From positions 144,192,001-144,256,000 of the forward strand of contig CM077670.1 of NCBI GenBank assembly GCA_039707655.1: DNA of 64,000 nucleotides. The letters are read 5' to 3'. The position numbers were made by a program, and so were the translations under genes. A model generated the notes under the pieces. The model was not told the origin of the DNA, did not search any database, and worked only from the letters and a program-made list of their open reading frames with translations. Shown one piece after another: positions 1 through 9,599 of this stretch. Position 1 is the first letter of the stretch. Each line of letters opens with the position of its first letter. This DNA comes from Elymus sibiricus (Eukaryota; Streptophyta; Magnoliopsida; Poales; Poaceae).

Positions 1-99
1 AATCCTGGCATGATCGCCTAGGCCATCCCGGGATCGGGATGATGAGAAAAATTACTAGTAAATCCATTGGTCGTAATTTACTTGAGTCAAAATTTCCTC

Positions 100-713
100 A
101 ATCTTAAGACTTTGTGTGCACATCTTGTGCCACGGGAAAGCTAATTTTGAGGCCCTCGCACCTCAAAATACAAGCTGAACCACTTCAATTTCTTCAACGT
201 ATTCAAGGAGACATTTGTGGTCCCATCCAACCATTATCTAGACCTTTTCCGGTATTTCATGGTTCTAATTGATATATCTACACGATGGTCACACGTGTGT
301 CTTCTATCCATGTGAAACCATGCATTAAGTTACAAACCCATTATCCAGAGAGTCGAATTAAGACAATTCGCATGGACAATGCTGCAGAATTCTCCTCACG
401 TGCTTTCAATGATTATTGCATGGCCCTGGGAATTGAAGTTCAGCACTCTATTCCATATGTTCATACACAAAATGGTTTGGCTGAATCATTGATTAAAAGG
501 ATCGAACTCATTGCAAGACCTTTGTTAATGAATTGCAACTTGCCAACCTTTTGTTGGGGTCATGTGGTTCTACACGCTGCTAATTTGATACAATTGAGGC
601 CTACTGCATATCACAGTACTTTCCCTCTGCAATTGGTACGTGGAAATTCTCCTAGCATTTCCCATCTGCGTAAGTTCGGATGTGCTGCATACATCTCGAT
701 CTCACCACCATAA
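100..713 (+). pseudogene. Copia integrase (pre-integrase zinc region and core), broken
   Basis: From about position 115 a frame reads CTSCATGK, the C-x2-C half of the Copia pre-integrase zinc finger, followed by a QRIQGDICGP block typical of the start of the integrase core. An in-frame stop at about 270 and a frame change follow. The frame 285-713 then carries the middle and end of the core: DNAAEFSSRAF holds the second catalytic Asp and QNGLAESLIKR the catalytic Glu, followed by the RKFGCAAY segment that ends many Copia integrases. The first catalytic Asp region is damaged. In life it would insert element cDNA into chromosomes; here it is a relic. Confidence 0.8.
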
Positions 714-1206
714 CGGACATCCATGGGCCCACATAGGAAACTGGGGATCTATGTGGGGTACAAATCGCCATATTAAGTACCTGGAACCCCTTACTGGGGA
801 CCTGTTCACAGCCCGTCATGCTGATTGTATATTTAATGAGGAATACTTTAGGACATTAGGGGGAGATTTCAAGTACCAGAAAGAATGCAGGAAATTGATT
901 GGAATGCTAGAGCCATTTCGTCCTCTGATCCACGTACCCAAGAGACTGAACTCCAAGTTCGGAAAATCATTAATTTGCAACATCTTTCAAATAATTTGCC
1001 AGATTCTTTACTGATCTAAAAGGTGTTACAAAGTCCTTAAATTCGGCCAGAAATGCGCCCGAAAGAGTTGAGGTACCAATAAAAACCACTCAACTCCCTG
1101 TTCCTAAAAAGAGGGGGAGTAGTACGGCCTCTGGCAACAAAGGAAATCTAGGAGAAAAACCTCGGAGTCAGTAAATGCAAGTCAGCTCAACGATGACAAG
1201 CAGCTG

Positions 1207-2055
1207 ATGGGTAGTATACACCCAGTGGAAGGGCAACCTCCACAACCCAGCTTCAGTTTGCACACACTGGCTGGGCCATCGGAACACCCAGACTCACGCG
1301 TATTGGGAAATCACAAAGAGTCACTAGGGCTGCAAGAAATTTCCATCAACTATATCGATTCTGGAGAATCTTTCGACCATAAGTCTACGACTGACGACAT
1401 TTATTTTGCTGAAAAAATTGCAGATACCCTTCTCACTGATCATGATCCAAGGACTATCATTGAGTGCCAAATGTGCTCCAACTGGCCAAAATGCAAGGAT
1501 GCAATACAAGTAGAAATTGCCTCACTTAACAAAAGAAAGGTATTCACTAAAGCAATACCGACCCCTCCCAATGTTTTCCCAGTCGGTTACACATGGGTTT
1601 TTCTCCGGAAACGGAATGAGAACAATGAGGTGGTGAGATACAAAGCAAGGCTCGTAGCACAAGGGTTCACGCAGAGGCCCGGCATTGATTTCAATGAGAC
1701 ATATTCTCCTGTAATGAGTGGAACCAATTTCCAATACCTTATATCTTTGGCAGTGCAAAATCGTCTATCTATGCAGTTGATGGACGTCGTGACCGCATAT
1801 CTTTACGGGTCACTAGATCCGGACATGTATATGAAGGTTCCTGGCGGAATATCTATCCCGAATACAAATGCAAAACGCAACATGTATTGTGTAAAACTGA
1901 ATAAGTCATTATATGGCTTAAGGCAGTCGAGACGGATGTGGTACAACCGACTCAGTGAGTTCCTTCTACAAAAAGGTTACTCCAATAGTAGTGATTGCCC
2001 ATGTGTCTTTATCAAAAAGTCCTCTACAGGATTTTGCATCATCTCAACATCATAG
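1207..2055 (+). pseudogene. Copia reverse transcriptase, catalytic YVDD motif deleted
   Basis: The frame shows the plant Copia RT pattern: WVFLRKRNENN, then YKARLVAQGFTQRPGIDF, ETYSPV, MDVVTAYLYGSLD, and KSLYGLRQSRRMWY. After SSTGFCII the expected YVDD catalytic loop is missing. The DNA passes straight from the codons before it into the codons that normally follow it (near 2040-2056) and then hits a stop, as if about 17 bases had been lost. The downstream sequence resumes recognisable Copia coding in another frame at about 2055-2250. The family identity is clear; the copy is inactive. Confidence 0.85.
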
Positions 2056-2250
2056 GCAACACACAAGACATTGATGAAGCACGCAATCACCTAAAGATGG
2101 AATTTGAGATGAAGGATTTGGGTAAAACCAATTTTGCTTAGGTATTCAACTTGAGCACCTTCCCTCGGGAATCATGGTACACCAAGCTGCCTATATCCAG
2201 AAAATATTGGAGAAATTCAATATGGACAAATCCTACCCATCTAAAATCCC

Positions 2251-2829
2251 ATGGTGGTTCATTCTCTAGACGTACAAAAAGATCCGTTCAGGCCAAGGGA
2301 TGATGGAGAAGAAATATTGGGACCCGAGGTTCCATATCTCAGTGTCGTTGGAGCGCCCATGTATCTTACAAATTGCATGAGACCTGACCTCGCATTTGCA
2401 GTAAATCTACGTGCTAGACATAGCGCAGCTCCCACCAAACGCCATTGGTCTGGAGTGAAGAATATCTTTCGATATCTCCAAGGCACAAAGGATCTTGATC
2501 TATTTTTCAGTTCCAGAGAAATCGGGACTGATATGATTGGATACGCAAATGCTAGCTATTTATCTGATCCCCATAATGCCAAATCACAGTCCGACTTTGT
2601 GTTCCTACATGGTGGAACTGCCATATCATGGAAGTATTCAAAACAGACTCTCGTGGCAACATCTACCAATCATTCTGAAATAATTTCATTATTTGAGGCA
2701 TCACGCGAATGTGTGTGGCTTCACAGAATGATAAACCACATACAACAGTCATGTGGAATTGGTTCTATTGAATCACCTACCATTATCTACGAAGATAATG
2801 CGGCTTGTGTTGCACAGATGCAAACATGA
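2251..2829 (+). pseudogene. Copia RNase H domain
   Basis: The frame contains the conserved Copia connection and RNase H blocks: YLSVVGAPMYLTNCMRPDLAFAV, then HWSGVKNIFRYLQGTKDLDL, a GYANASYLSDP block where most copies have GYADA (first active-site Asp replaced by Asn), SWKYSKQTLVATSTNHSEI with the conserved Ser-Glu region, and IIYEDNAACVAQM with the last Asp. It stops at 2829, before the usual C-terminal extension. It follows the RT relic by about 200 bases that include a frameshift. The A-to-N change at the first Asp would also harm activity. Confidence 0.8.
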
Positions 2830-3227
2830 TACATCAAGAATAATATCACTAAGCATATTTCTCTTTTTCCCCATGATCTTCAGAAAAGTGGGGAAATAAA
2901 CACTTGCAAGTTAAATCATGTAATGATTTATTTACCAAGTATCAACAAATTCTACATTCCAGAAATATGTTCATGGAATTGGTATGCGACGACTTCAGGA
3001 CCTGCAAGAATCAAGTATCTCCCTGAACTGTACCTGTATGAAGTATCATATTACATTTCTTTCTCTCTGTGAGTTTTATGTTTCAGCTTCTCATCAAGAA
3101 TATTAATGAAGAAGCCGCAGATGAATCCTTTTTGAGATGATGATACAACCTGGACAGTCTTTCAAGATGACCATTCTGCATGGTGATCGTGTGAAGATTC
3201 TACATGAACAGACGTAGATTAGGAGAG

Positions 3228-3387
3228 TGTTAGGATTAATTAATCCCTTGCTTAATTAATGTAATCTCCACTTGTAACCGACGCAACTGTTGCTTGCATC
3301 ACGCCTCTTCTCTCGCGTCCCTTGTAACAGTATAAATAGTTTCACTATCAATAAAGAAAGATCAGTTGATCATTTTACTCAAAAACA
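3228..3387 (+). repeat. 3' LTR of the Copia element (160 bp) with polypurine tract
   Basis: A purine run AGGAGAG at 3221-3227 directly precedes TGTTAGGATTAATTAATCC at 3228. A TATAAATA box lies at 3331-3338 and an AATAAA signal at 3350-3355. I place the end at the AAAACA at 3387 because TGTT at the start and AACA at the end form a short terminal inverted repeat. The start is well supported. The end is less certain because the partner LTR is outside the window. Confidence 0.65.
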
Positions 3388-4032
3388 GCCTCCCCTCCTT
3401 TGGATGCCTAGGTCCTGCTGCTCGAGCTCAACCCGCCGCCGGCTGCCCAGCATGACGCCCATGGTAGTAAGTGCCAAGCTCGGGAGAGTGCTCGACTCTG
3501 ATGGGCTGGACCGCATCTTCGCCGGCCGGCTAAGCCTCACGCTTGCCGGGCGAGGGCGACATCGGCAGCTCGTCCGATGCTGAGGGCCATTCCCTGACTG
3601 GTCGCTGATGCGTACTGTCGTCCATGGTGAGCTCCTCCAGCGGACGGCGGTGTCTTCGTCAAAAGACGACGGCAGCGCATACGACGTCATAGCACTATAT
3701 CATCTTATTATACTTGCTCTTATGATGCCTTGGAACTGCCGCATCTGTCTGGACCAAGCACGAGACCAGTAAAAGAACGAAGAGCAGTAACTTTGCACAA
3801 GACGGGCACGAGTTGACTCATTTGTATAAAAATCAAGGTGTTGTCAGTTTCCCTGTTACAATGTACAAAAAGGACCGATGATATCGCACCATGTTGTGGG
3901 CTGCGCAAATTGCAGATACAAGAGATGCCCTGCCATCGGCTTAGTATGTGCTTCCTGTACAGCTGGGGCAGTGCGTGGTGCTGGTCCTCAACTTAAGGTT
4001 ATCATCAACAGCCATCAGCTCCATGGCATGGG
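3388..4032. other. 3' flank and probable 3' UTR of the RING-CH gene; GC-rich patch unassigned
   Basis: This stretch lies between the Copia LTR and the stop codon of the minus-strand RING-CH gene. The part next to the gene (about 3700-4032) is likely 3' UTR: on the minus strand it contains AATAAG near 3705-3712, a possible polyadenylation signal. The part at 3400-3690 is GC-rich and open on both strands for about 100 codons, but neither reading resembles a protein I know. I do not call a gene there. Confidence 0.4.
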
Positions 4033-7000
4033 CTATAGGAGTCCCAGGGACTTGAGCTGCTGGACGTGCTCAGCAGGGAGTGGCGGTGGAGACCAATCTG
4101 CACGTTCACCGTCAACATCTTCCACAACGTACTCCTGGAGACCACCAAATTGGGGTTATAAACAGGAGGAAAAACCATGATTGATCAACACTCAGGGATG
4201 AGTGAAGAGCAGTGCTTGCCTTTGTTAGCATTCGTTTGGCAAGGATGTGGTAGTGTCTTTGCCAGATCCTCTGCCCTACCATAGTTGCCACCAGAACGCT
4301 ATAGAAGATGCCGACAACCGTAAACAGCCCGAGCACAATTACTCCCATGATGAGGAACAATGGTAACCCTGCTTCCCCTGCACCTCCCAAGCAACCACCG
4401 CACTCCCCGGCTGTAGTTGCACAGCCTTCAAAGCATGTGGTGCAGTCAGTCCACATGCAAAGTGTGCCAGGAAGATGGCAATCCGCACACATCCTGAAAT
4501 GAAATAGGAAGGTGAGCATACAACATACAGATGACCAAGCATGCAGCATTAACGGCTTAACCAATATAATATAGTCACTGAATTAATCGAAACATACCCT
4601 GGCTGGCAGCAACAGAGGCACAGTTCTCGACAAGGCTGAGCCAAGTCACTTCGTACTCTTCGGTCATAACACGTTATGAAGCATCCTGATAACCCGAGTA
4701 AAGCAAAAAACAACAAAGCTCCTGTAAAAGAATAAGAGAGATGCTCAACTCAGTTCAGAATTCAAATCGAATGGGCAACATAAGTGCATCATATATCTCA
4801 GCAACGTAGTCTCCATATATATTTAGGGACTAACTAATGAATAGGTCCGGTAGGAATGAAGGAGCAACTTCAATCATTGACATGCATGTAAAAGGTAAAG
4901 ACAGCTAGCCCTTTCCTATTCAACATACATCTTTCATCTACTGTATACTGTACTGTTAACAAAATACATTTTCCCTCCCATGTTTTCTTTTGTACACTGA
5001 TAAACTCTTATATAACAGAGATTGGCCACATAGAATCTAATTGCATATTTCACTTTGTAAAACACACAGCTCCCGTGCACTTGAGTGCTAAGGATGAACA
5101 GGGACTTGTGTGGGCAAGGATTGAATTCCACCCCACACATACAGACAAGGGCATAACGTATGAATTCATTGTCAAACAATCATGCAAAACAGGTACAAGT
5201 AATAACAAAATGTGCAAATGATTAAGTTGTTTACCACATATATAATAAAAAGTAACTTCATTATCAAAACCCCAGGCCGTCCTCAGCCAATATTGCTGGT
5301 ACCCATCAATAAAATGTACCAAATAAGCCAATGCAGAGATCACCTGAACAAAGGAGTGAGAAATACTGTTTATCACACAATACATCATTAGACAAAGAAT
5401 AGTCACACGGATACTCAAAGACTTACAAACTGGACTAGAGCAAAGATGAATAATATATCTCTAGTAACAAAGAAACGAAACTTTAGCGTTCGCCATTTCC
5501 TGTCAGTGTGGACATGAACCCTCAAGTAATAAGGAGCCTTGCAGGTGGTGCAATGGGAAAATGCAAATCCCTCCTGTATGTGACAAAGCATCAAGCACTG
5601 TTAGTATCTCGCAAGAAAGACACAATTTCATTACAAAGGCAAGCTACAAATAGCTCAGACGAGTTGACAACAAAATGCAAAGAGACAGACCACTGAATGC
5701 TTTTGCATATGCAACAGGAAACATACGTCATTTCTACTCTACACTATTGGATCCATCCTCAGAAGCAGCATGGTTTATGTCATATCCAAGCCAACAACCT
5801 CCATATAACCTTACCAAACTCGACCTTGGGTGTGTGTTGTGTGCCGTGGTGGGTGTGTTTGTATCGGTTCGCTCGGATGTATGTGGTGATGTTTGCTTTA
5901 TAATATAAAGCGGGAGGCAACCCTTTTTCGGTAACCTTACCAAACAGCACAACTTCATTTTGATGTAGACATCCCAACATCCTAACAGAAAGCAGAGTTT
6001 CCAATACTAAATACCATAACTCGACCTAGGAACATCTGCCTGACAAACTGGAACCATACTACAAAATTCCATAAGAGCACATTGTCGGCCAAGAAAGATA
6101 TGACCTACCACTGCATCTTAAATCAAACTTTCAAGGTGTAGAGAGGGGATCAGTATATTCAGAATGTTCATGCAATACATACATTTTGCTTTTGACCTGA
6201 AACTGTGCCAAAGGACCCTATAGCGGATTTATTAAATGATGATGGAATACTTATAGGTGGTATTTACTAGCAATACAAACCTTGATGAATGTATTTTCAG
6301 AATCATGCCTCTTTGGGCCAACATGGCAATATCATGTCAATCATGGATCTACCTGATAGTGCAAGTTTTTTTATATTTTTTAGTTACTGAATTCCTAGTT
6401 ACAACAAAATGCAATTGTATAGTGTTCATCCGTATGAAGCATTGTTGTTGTAAAACTTTGATAATTTTCTTCCGTGTAGACTGTCGACATAAATGAATGT
6501 CCTGACTGTTCAATTTCTACAAAAAGCAATCTGGAGTTGCTCTGTAGTCTCTACAATCACGATCATAAATGGCATAACTTAAACACGCAAAACGGGGTTG
6601 TCACTTGTCACACAAAACTCTAATCAACAAAAGAGAATAAAAACACAGGCAGGATTAACTCGAACAGCAAGTCAAGAGCTAATAGACCTACATGTTGAAG
6701 GCGAAACTTGGTGAACCTACCATATGTATTCTACTTGTCTGTAACTATGTGATCCATGAATGAATTGATTGATTATTAGTACAATGCAAGGCAGTCATTC
6801 CTAAATGGCTACAACTCTATCTATAAGCACATACACGGGGTATAGCTTCCACACATTGACATAATTCAGCTAAGAAACCACAGTTGTAGCCCTGGGTGGA
6901 TCCATCACACAATCACATCGCTTCGGAGCTCCAGGATAGCACCAGGGCATCAGCGGAATGAGAGCGCCTACCTTGACCGCTCTCCAGTGGTCGAGGCAGT

Positions 7001-7299
7001 CGCGGTGCACGTACTTGGACGTCCCCTTGCACTTGCAGGGCGCGATGAAGTCCCTCCCTACACACCGAGAGAAGCAGTCAACCCCTGCCAAAACAAAGAA
7101 AACACGGCCAAGGATAACGGCGGGCAGCGGCGGGAACAGCTCGCGCAGGACGGATCCAGCCGTACGTACCGTCGGTCTCGAGGCAGATCCGGCACTGGAG
7201 CTGGTCCCCGGCACCGGCCTCGAGGTCGATCTCCGAGGATGTCGGCGGAATCAGCGGCGAGGCCGCCGAGGACAACCCCCTGGCCTTCTCCTCCTCCAT
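4033..7299 (-). CDS. RING-CH (MARCH-type) membrane E3 ubiquitin ligase, seven exons
   Basis: Exons on the minus strand: 7299-7170, 7057-6972, 5573-5427, 5343-5235, 4721-4598, 4493-4220, 4134-4033. They join in frame to 324 codons (323 aa). Splice sites are GT-AG except the last intron, which is GC-AG. The RING-CH zinc signature C4HC3 is complete: C36, C39, C51, C53, H61, C64, C80, C83. Three hydrophobic spans follow (about 110-130, 152-175, 242-268), with a Cys-rich loop between the last two. The C-terminus is acidic and ends PAEHVQQLKSLGLL. Family members pass ubiquitin from an E2 to substrates at membranes; the substrate here is unknown. The start is the ATG at 7299, with MEEEKARG just upstream of the zinc domain. 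No disruption is seen, so this is probably a working gene. The nearest upstream DNA is only about 300 bp of native sequence before the MULE. Confidence 0.93.
5806..5945 (+). mobile_element. Short non-LTR retrotransposon tail in intron 2, with 14-bp target duplication
   Basis: TAACCTTACCAAAC occurs at 5806-5819 and again at 5932-5945, flanking 112 bp. The insert ends in CTTTATAATATAAAGCGGG...TTTTTCGG, an AT hairpin followed by a T-rich end. It contains a TG-rich body and no coding sequence. Long exact direct repeats of 10-20 bp flanking a short body are typical of target-primed reverse transcription by LINEs or SINEs. It is most likely a 5'-truncated LINE tail or a SINE. It lies deep inside intron 2 of the RING-CH gene, away from splice sites. 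Confidence 0.7.
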
Positions 7300-7618
7300 C
7301 AACCACCGCAGCGCACCGCCCCGAGCCCTCCCAACGAGCGTACGCTTCTAGAACCTTCTAGGATCGTCCATTCGGAACCCTAACCTCTCCTTTTTTTTCC
7401 TCGCCTCGGGGGATTCGACGGGGCGAGGAGGAGGGGGAGGAGGAGGTTGGAGTCCAGTTGTTGGGGAATAGACAGGTGCGTAGCCAAGCGCCGAAGCGAG
7501 GTATATGTGGGACCGGAAACTTTTGCGACGCGACTGGTGTGTACGTGCGGGTGGATGACCCATTGGCCCCACTGGCCGTAGGTGTGGTGCGGATGACAAT
7601 GGACCGGGAAGCTTCCGG
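7300..7618 (-). promoter_or_regulatory. Remaining native upstream region of the RING-CH gene
   Basis: About 310 bp separate the start codon (7299) from the MULE target duplication (7610-7618). The sequence is GC- and purine-rich when read toward the gene and would hold the 5' UTR and core promoter; I see no clear TATA box. Anything further upstream was displaced to beyond 26728 by the MULE and then by further insertions. Confidence 0.5.
7610..7618. repeat. MULE target-site duplication, left copy
   Basis: AGCTTCCGG, identical to 26720-26728. It marks the left insertion point of the MULE in the RING-CH upstream region. Confidence 0.9.
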
Positions 7619-7838
7619 GGCAAACTTGAGAATGAAAAGAATTCACAAATTGAACTGCATTCAAAAAAAATTCGCTCAGCTGACCCTTTCGTGTGGCGCC
7701 CGACAGTTAGGCGTCACACTCTAGTGTGCAGCGACTAGCTCTCAGGCGCTGCACGTCTGGCCAGCGTGGCACAGCTGGGCCCCGCACCGAGTAGTGCAGC
7801 GCTTTGGAGCTAGGCGCCACACATGTTAAGCGCTGCAC
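7619..7838 (+). repeat. MULE left terminal inverted repeat
   Basis: This matches the reverse complement of 26467-26719. Shared blocks include GAAAAGAATTCACAAA, the GACCCTTTCGTGTGGCGCCC block, the CTGGCCAGCGTGGCA block and GAGCTAGGCGCCACACATG. The inner end is shorter than the right copy because one GTGCAGCGCC half-palindrome is missing near 7825-7838. Such repeats bind the transposase. Confidence 0.85.
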
Positions 7839-8366
7839 ATTCTGTTAGTACTTGATAGGCTGCCCCCCCCCCTCCCTCACCCCCCCCCCTTCCCACACAC
7901 ACCCCCAACCCACAACACCTCTCTCCCCCTCTCTCTCCCTCTCAAATCCTTCTCCAAATCTTCCAAATCTGAAGATTTTCTCCGTGGATTTCCAACCCAA
8001 TCCCTCCCTCAAGGTAATCTCCTCCGATCCCCTTGTTTTCATCCAACAAATGCTCACATTTGCTCATTGTTGCTAGTTTGGGGAAACCCTAGTTTTCTAT
8101 GGATCTTGAAATTTGTATGGAGATATGAGATGTTTGTTTGCCAATTTGCTAGGGTTAGGCTTCTTATTATGTTAGGGTTAGGGTTATGGGTGTTGTTATG
8201 TTGGGGTTAGGGTTAGGGTTGTTAGTATGTTAGGGTTATGCTTATGGTTATTGTTTAGTGGGGGTTAGGGTTATTGTTTCATATACATGTTAGGGCTTTG
8301 TATTTTGTGTTAGGGTTATGCTTATGGTTATTGTTTAGTGGGGGTTAGGGTTATTGTTTCATATAC
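7839..8366 (+). promoter_or_regulatory. mudrA leader: C-rich and CT-rich tract, then TTAGGG-like repeats
   Basis: A run of C and CT repeats (7861-7950) is followed by a TCTGAAGATTTTCTCCG segment, a possible 5' splice site at about 8012 (CAAGGTAATC), and then degenerate GGGTTA repeats. The CT-rich and TCTGAAGATTTT segments have an inverted partner next to the right terminal repeat (about 26330-26380), so the element's two genes seem to share mirrored promoter and leader sequence. Confidence 0.5.
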
Positions 8367-8369
8367 ATG
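8228..8369 (+). repeat. 62-bp direct duplication with telomere-like GGGTTA content
   Basis: Positions 8228-8289 and 8308-8369 carry the same 62 bases 80 bp apart. Each contains TTAGGGTTATG and GGGGTTAGGG and ends CATATACATG. The second copy ends in the ATG that opens the mudrA-like frame. Upstream, 8160-8220 has further GGGTTA units. Confidence 0.85.
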
Positions 8370-9082
8370 AAAGGTAATATTGAACCGGACCTGGATGAGC
8401 TTGACATGGTGTTTGAGAGTAGTCCTAACTATGCCGAGGTCTTGGAACAAGTGAGGAAAGATTTGAATTGGATGGACCCAAGTGATATCGTTGAGTTGGA
8501 GGGAAGGCATAATGTGGGTTTTGGAATGCACATCCGTTGAAAGACCATGCGTGTGAACTCCGAGCAACGTTGGGTTGTATACAAGGAGACGGTGGCTGAA
8601 TCACTAGACAAGGCTCTTGAGTTATTTGCAACTAAGAAGGTTGAGTCTAGTTTGCATTTGGACTTGAACCGGAACGCTTCCCCGTTGGTTGCTAGTAGTC
8701 CCCCACCCATGAACGAAGATGAAATGAGTGAACCTCCTTTGACTCAACAAGTGAGACCAACATTGAGCCCGATTACAAACAACCAAAATGAAGCTTTGCA
8801 AGAGGAGAATGATGAGTATGAGGACGATGACAATGAAGTTGATCTCCATGACAACAATGTGGGTGATCTCGACAAATATCATGTGCAAGAGACAATGGAC
8901 CATTCCATCCCTTATTCCCGTGGCTATGCATCGGAGTCGGATGACGAAGGTCCCGATGAAGAAGTTGATGAGGAGGGGTTCACGGTGAAGGAGGCCGAAG
9001 CTTTCGAGAAGGTATTCGGGCGGGATCATCGGACACCATTGTTCAAGGATGTTAGTCTCGCGGATGAAGCCGTGGTGGACGG
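8367..9082 (+). pseudogene. mudrA-like transposase, N-terminal part, with nonsense codon
   Basis: The frame opens at ATG 8367. Codon 58 is TGA (8538-8540), in a context (GFGMHIR-stop-KTMRVNSEQRW) where related copies appear to have Trp. It then runs on as an acidic region to FGRDHRTPLFKDVSLADEAVVDG, a segment found ahead of the MuDR domain in grass MULE transposases. The Gypsy element inserts exactly within the DGG codons (target duplication GACGG), and the frame resumes at 21984. No DDE domain occurs on either side. Two lesions plus an internal deletion make this a non-functional transposase. Confidence 0.7.
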
Positions 9083-9569
9083 TGAGGGTGTCCCGGACTA
9101 GGGGGTACTCGGGCTGCCGGCCTATCTCTCGTAGGTGGGGCTGGTGGGCCGCTCTCTACTCGTCGATGGAAGGCCGGATTGTGGGCGACCCCGTGTATCA
9201 GAAGAAAACCTCCGAAGACTTGGCGTCTCCTCCAAGGAATAATTGGCATGACCGGCATGTTTATCCCCTGATGGTAACCGACCATATGTAACCTTAGGAC
9301 CTTCTGGTGTCTATATAAACCAGAAGGCTTAGTCCGTAGAGGATCATCATATCCATTGCCTAGGGTTTAGCCCATCCGATCTCGAGGTAGATCAACTCTG
9401 TAACCTTCATACAATCACATCAATACAATCTAGCAGGACGTAGGGTATTACCTCTTCGAGAGGGCCCGAACCTGGGTAAATCGCCGTCTCAACGTTCTCT
9501 GTTACCCATTGATTCCTAGACCCACAGTTCGGATCCCCTACCCGAGATCTGCCGGTTTTGGTACCGACA
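9083..9569 (+). repeat. 5' LTR of the Tat-type element
   Basis: It is 487 bp, with TG and CA ends, a TATATAAA box at 9312-9319, and a partner at 21493-21978. The sequence just after it (TTGGTGCTTTCATTGAGAG) is in the primer-binding position but does not match the usual tRNA-Met or tRNA-Asp plant sites. Confidence 0.95.
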
Positions 9570-9599
9570 TTGGTGCTTTCATTGAGAGTTCCGCCGTAG

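Larger units (their letters stand above)
1..3387 (+). mobile_element. Ty1/Copia LTR retrotransposon, 3' portion, decayed
   Basis: The domain order integrase, reverse transcriptase, RNase H, polypurine tract, LTR is the Copia order, all on the plus strand. The window opens inside the integrase region, so the 5' LTR and gag lie to the left. Frames are broken in several places, including within integrase, at the RT catalytic site and between RT and RNase H, so the copy cannot encode a working polyprotein. Its 3' LTR ends about 650 bp beyond the stop codon of the minus-strand RING-CH gene, so it borders that gene's 3' flank. The target duplication cannot be tested because the left end is missing. 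Confidence 0.85.

Noticed and set aside
3379..3690. Open frames on both strands in a GC-rich patch next to the Copia LTR
   Set aside because: GC-rich DNA keeps several frames open by chance; neither reading has recognisable motifs and no splice or promoter signal supports a gene.
7058..7361. Several plus-strand frames over the first exons of the RING-CH gene
   Set aside because: They are antisense shadows of exons 1-2 and their GC-rich surroundings.
8160..8369. Possible internal telomere tract
   Set aside because: The units are mostly GGGTTA/TTAGGG with varied spacing rather than the plant TTTAGGG repeat, so it is not telomere-derived sequence in the strict sense.
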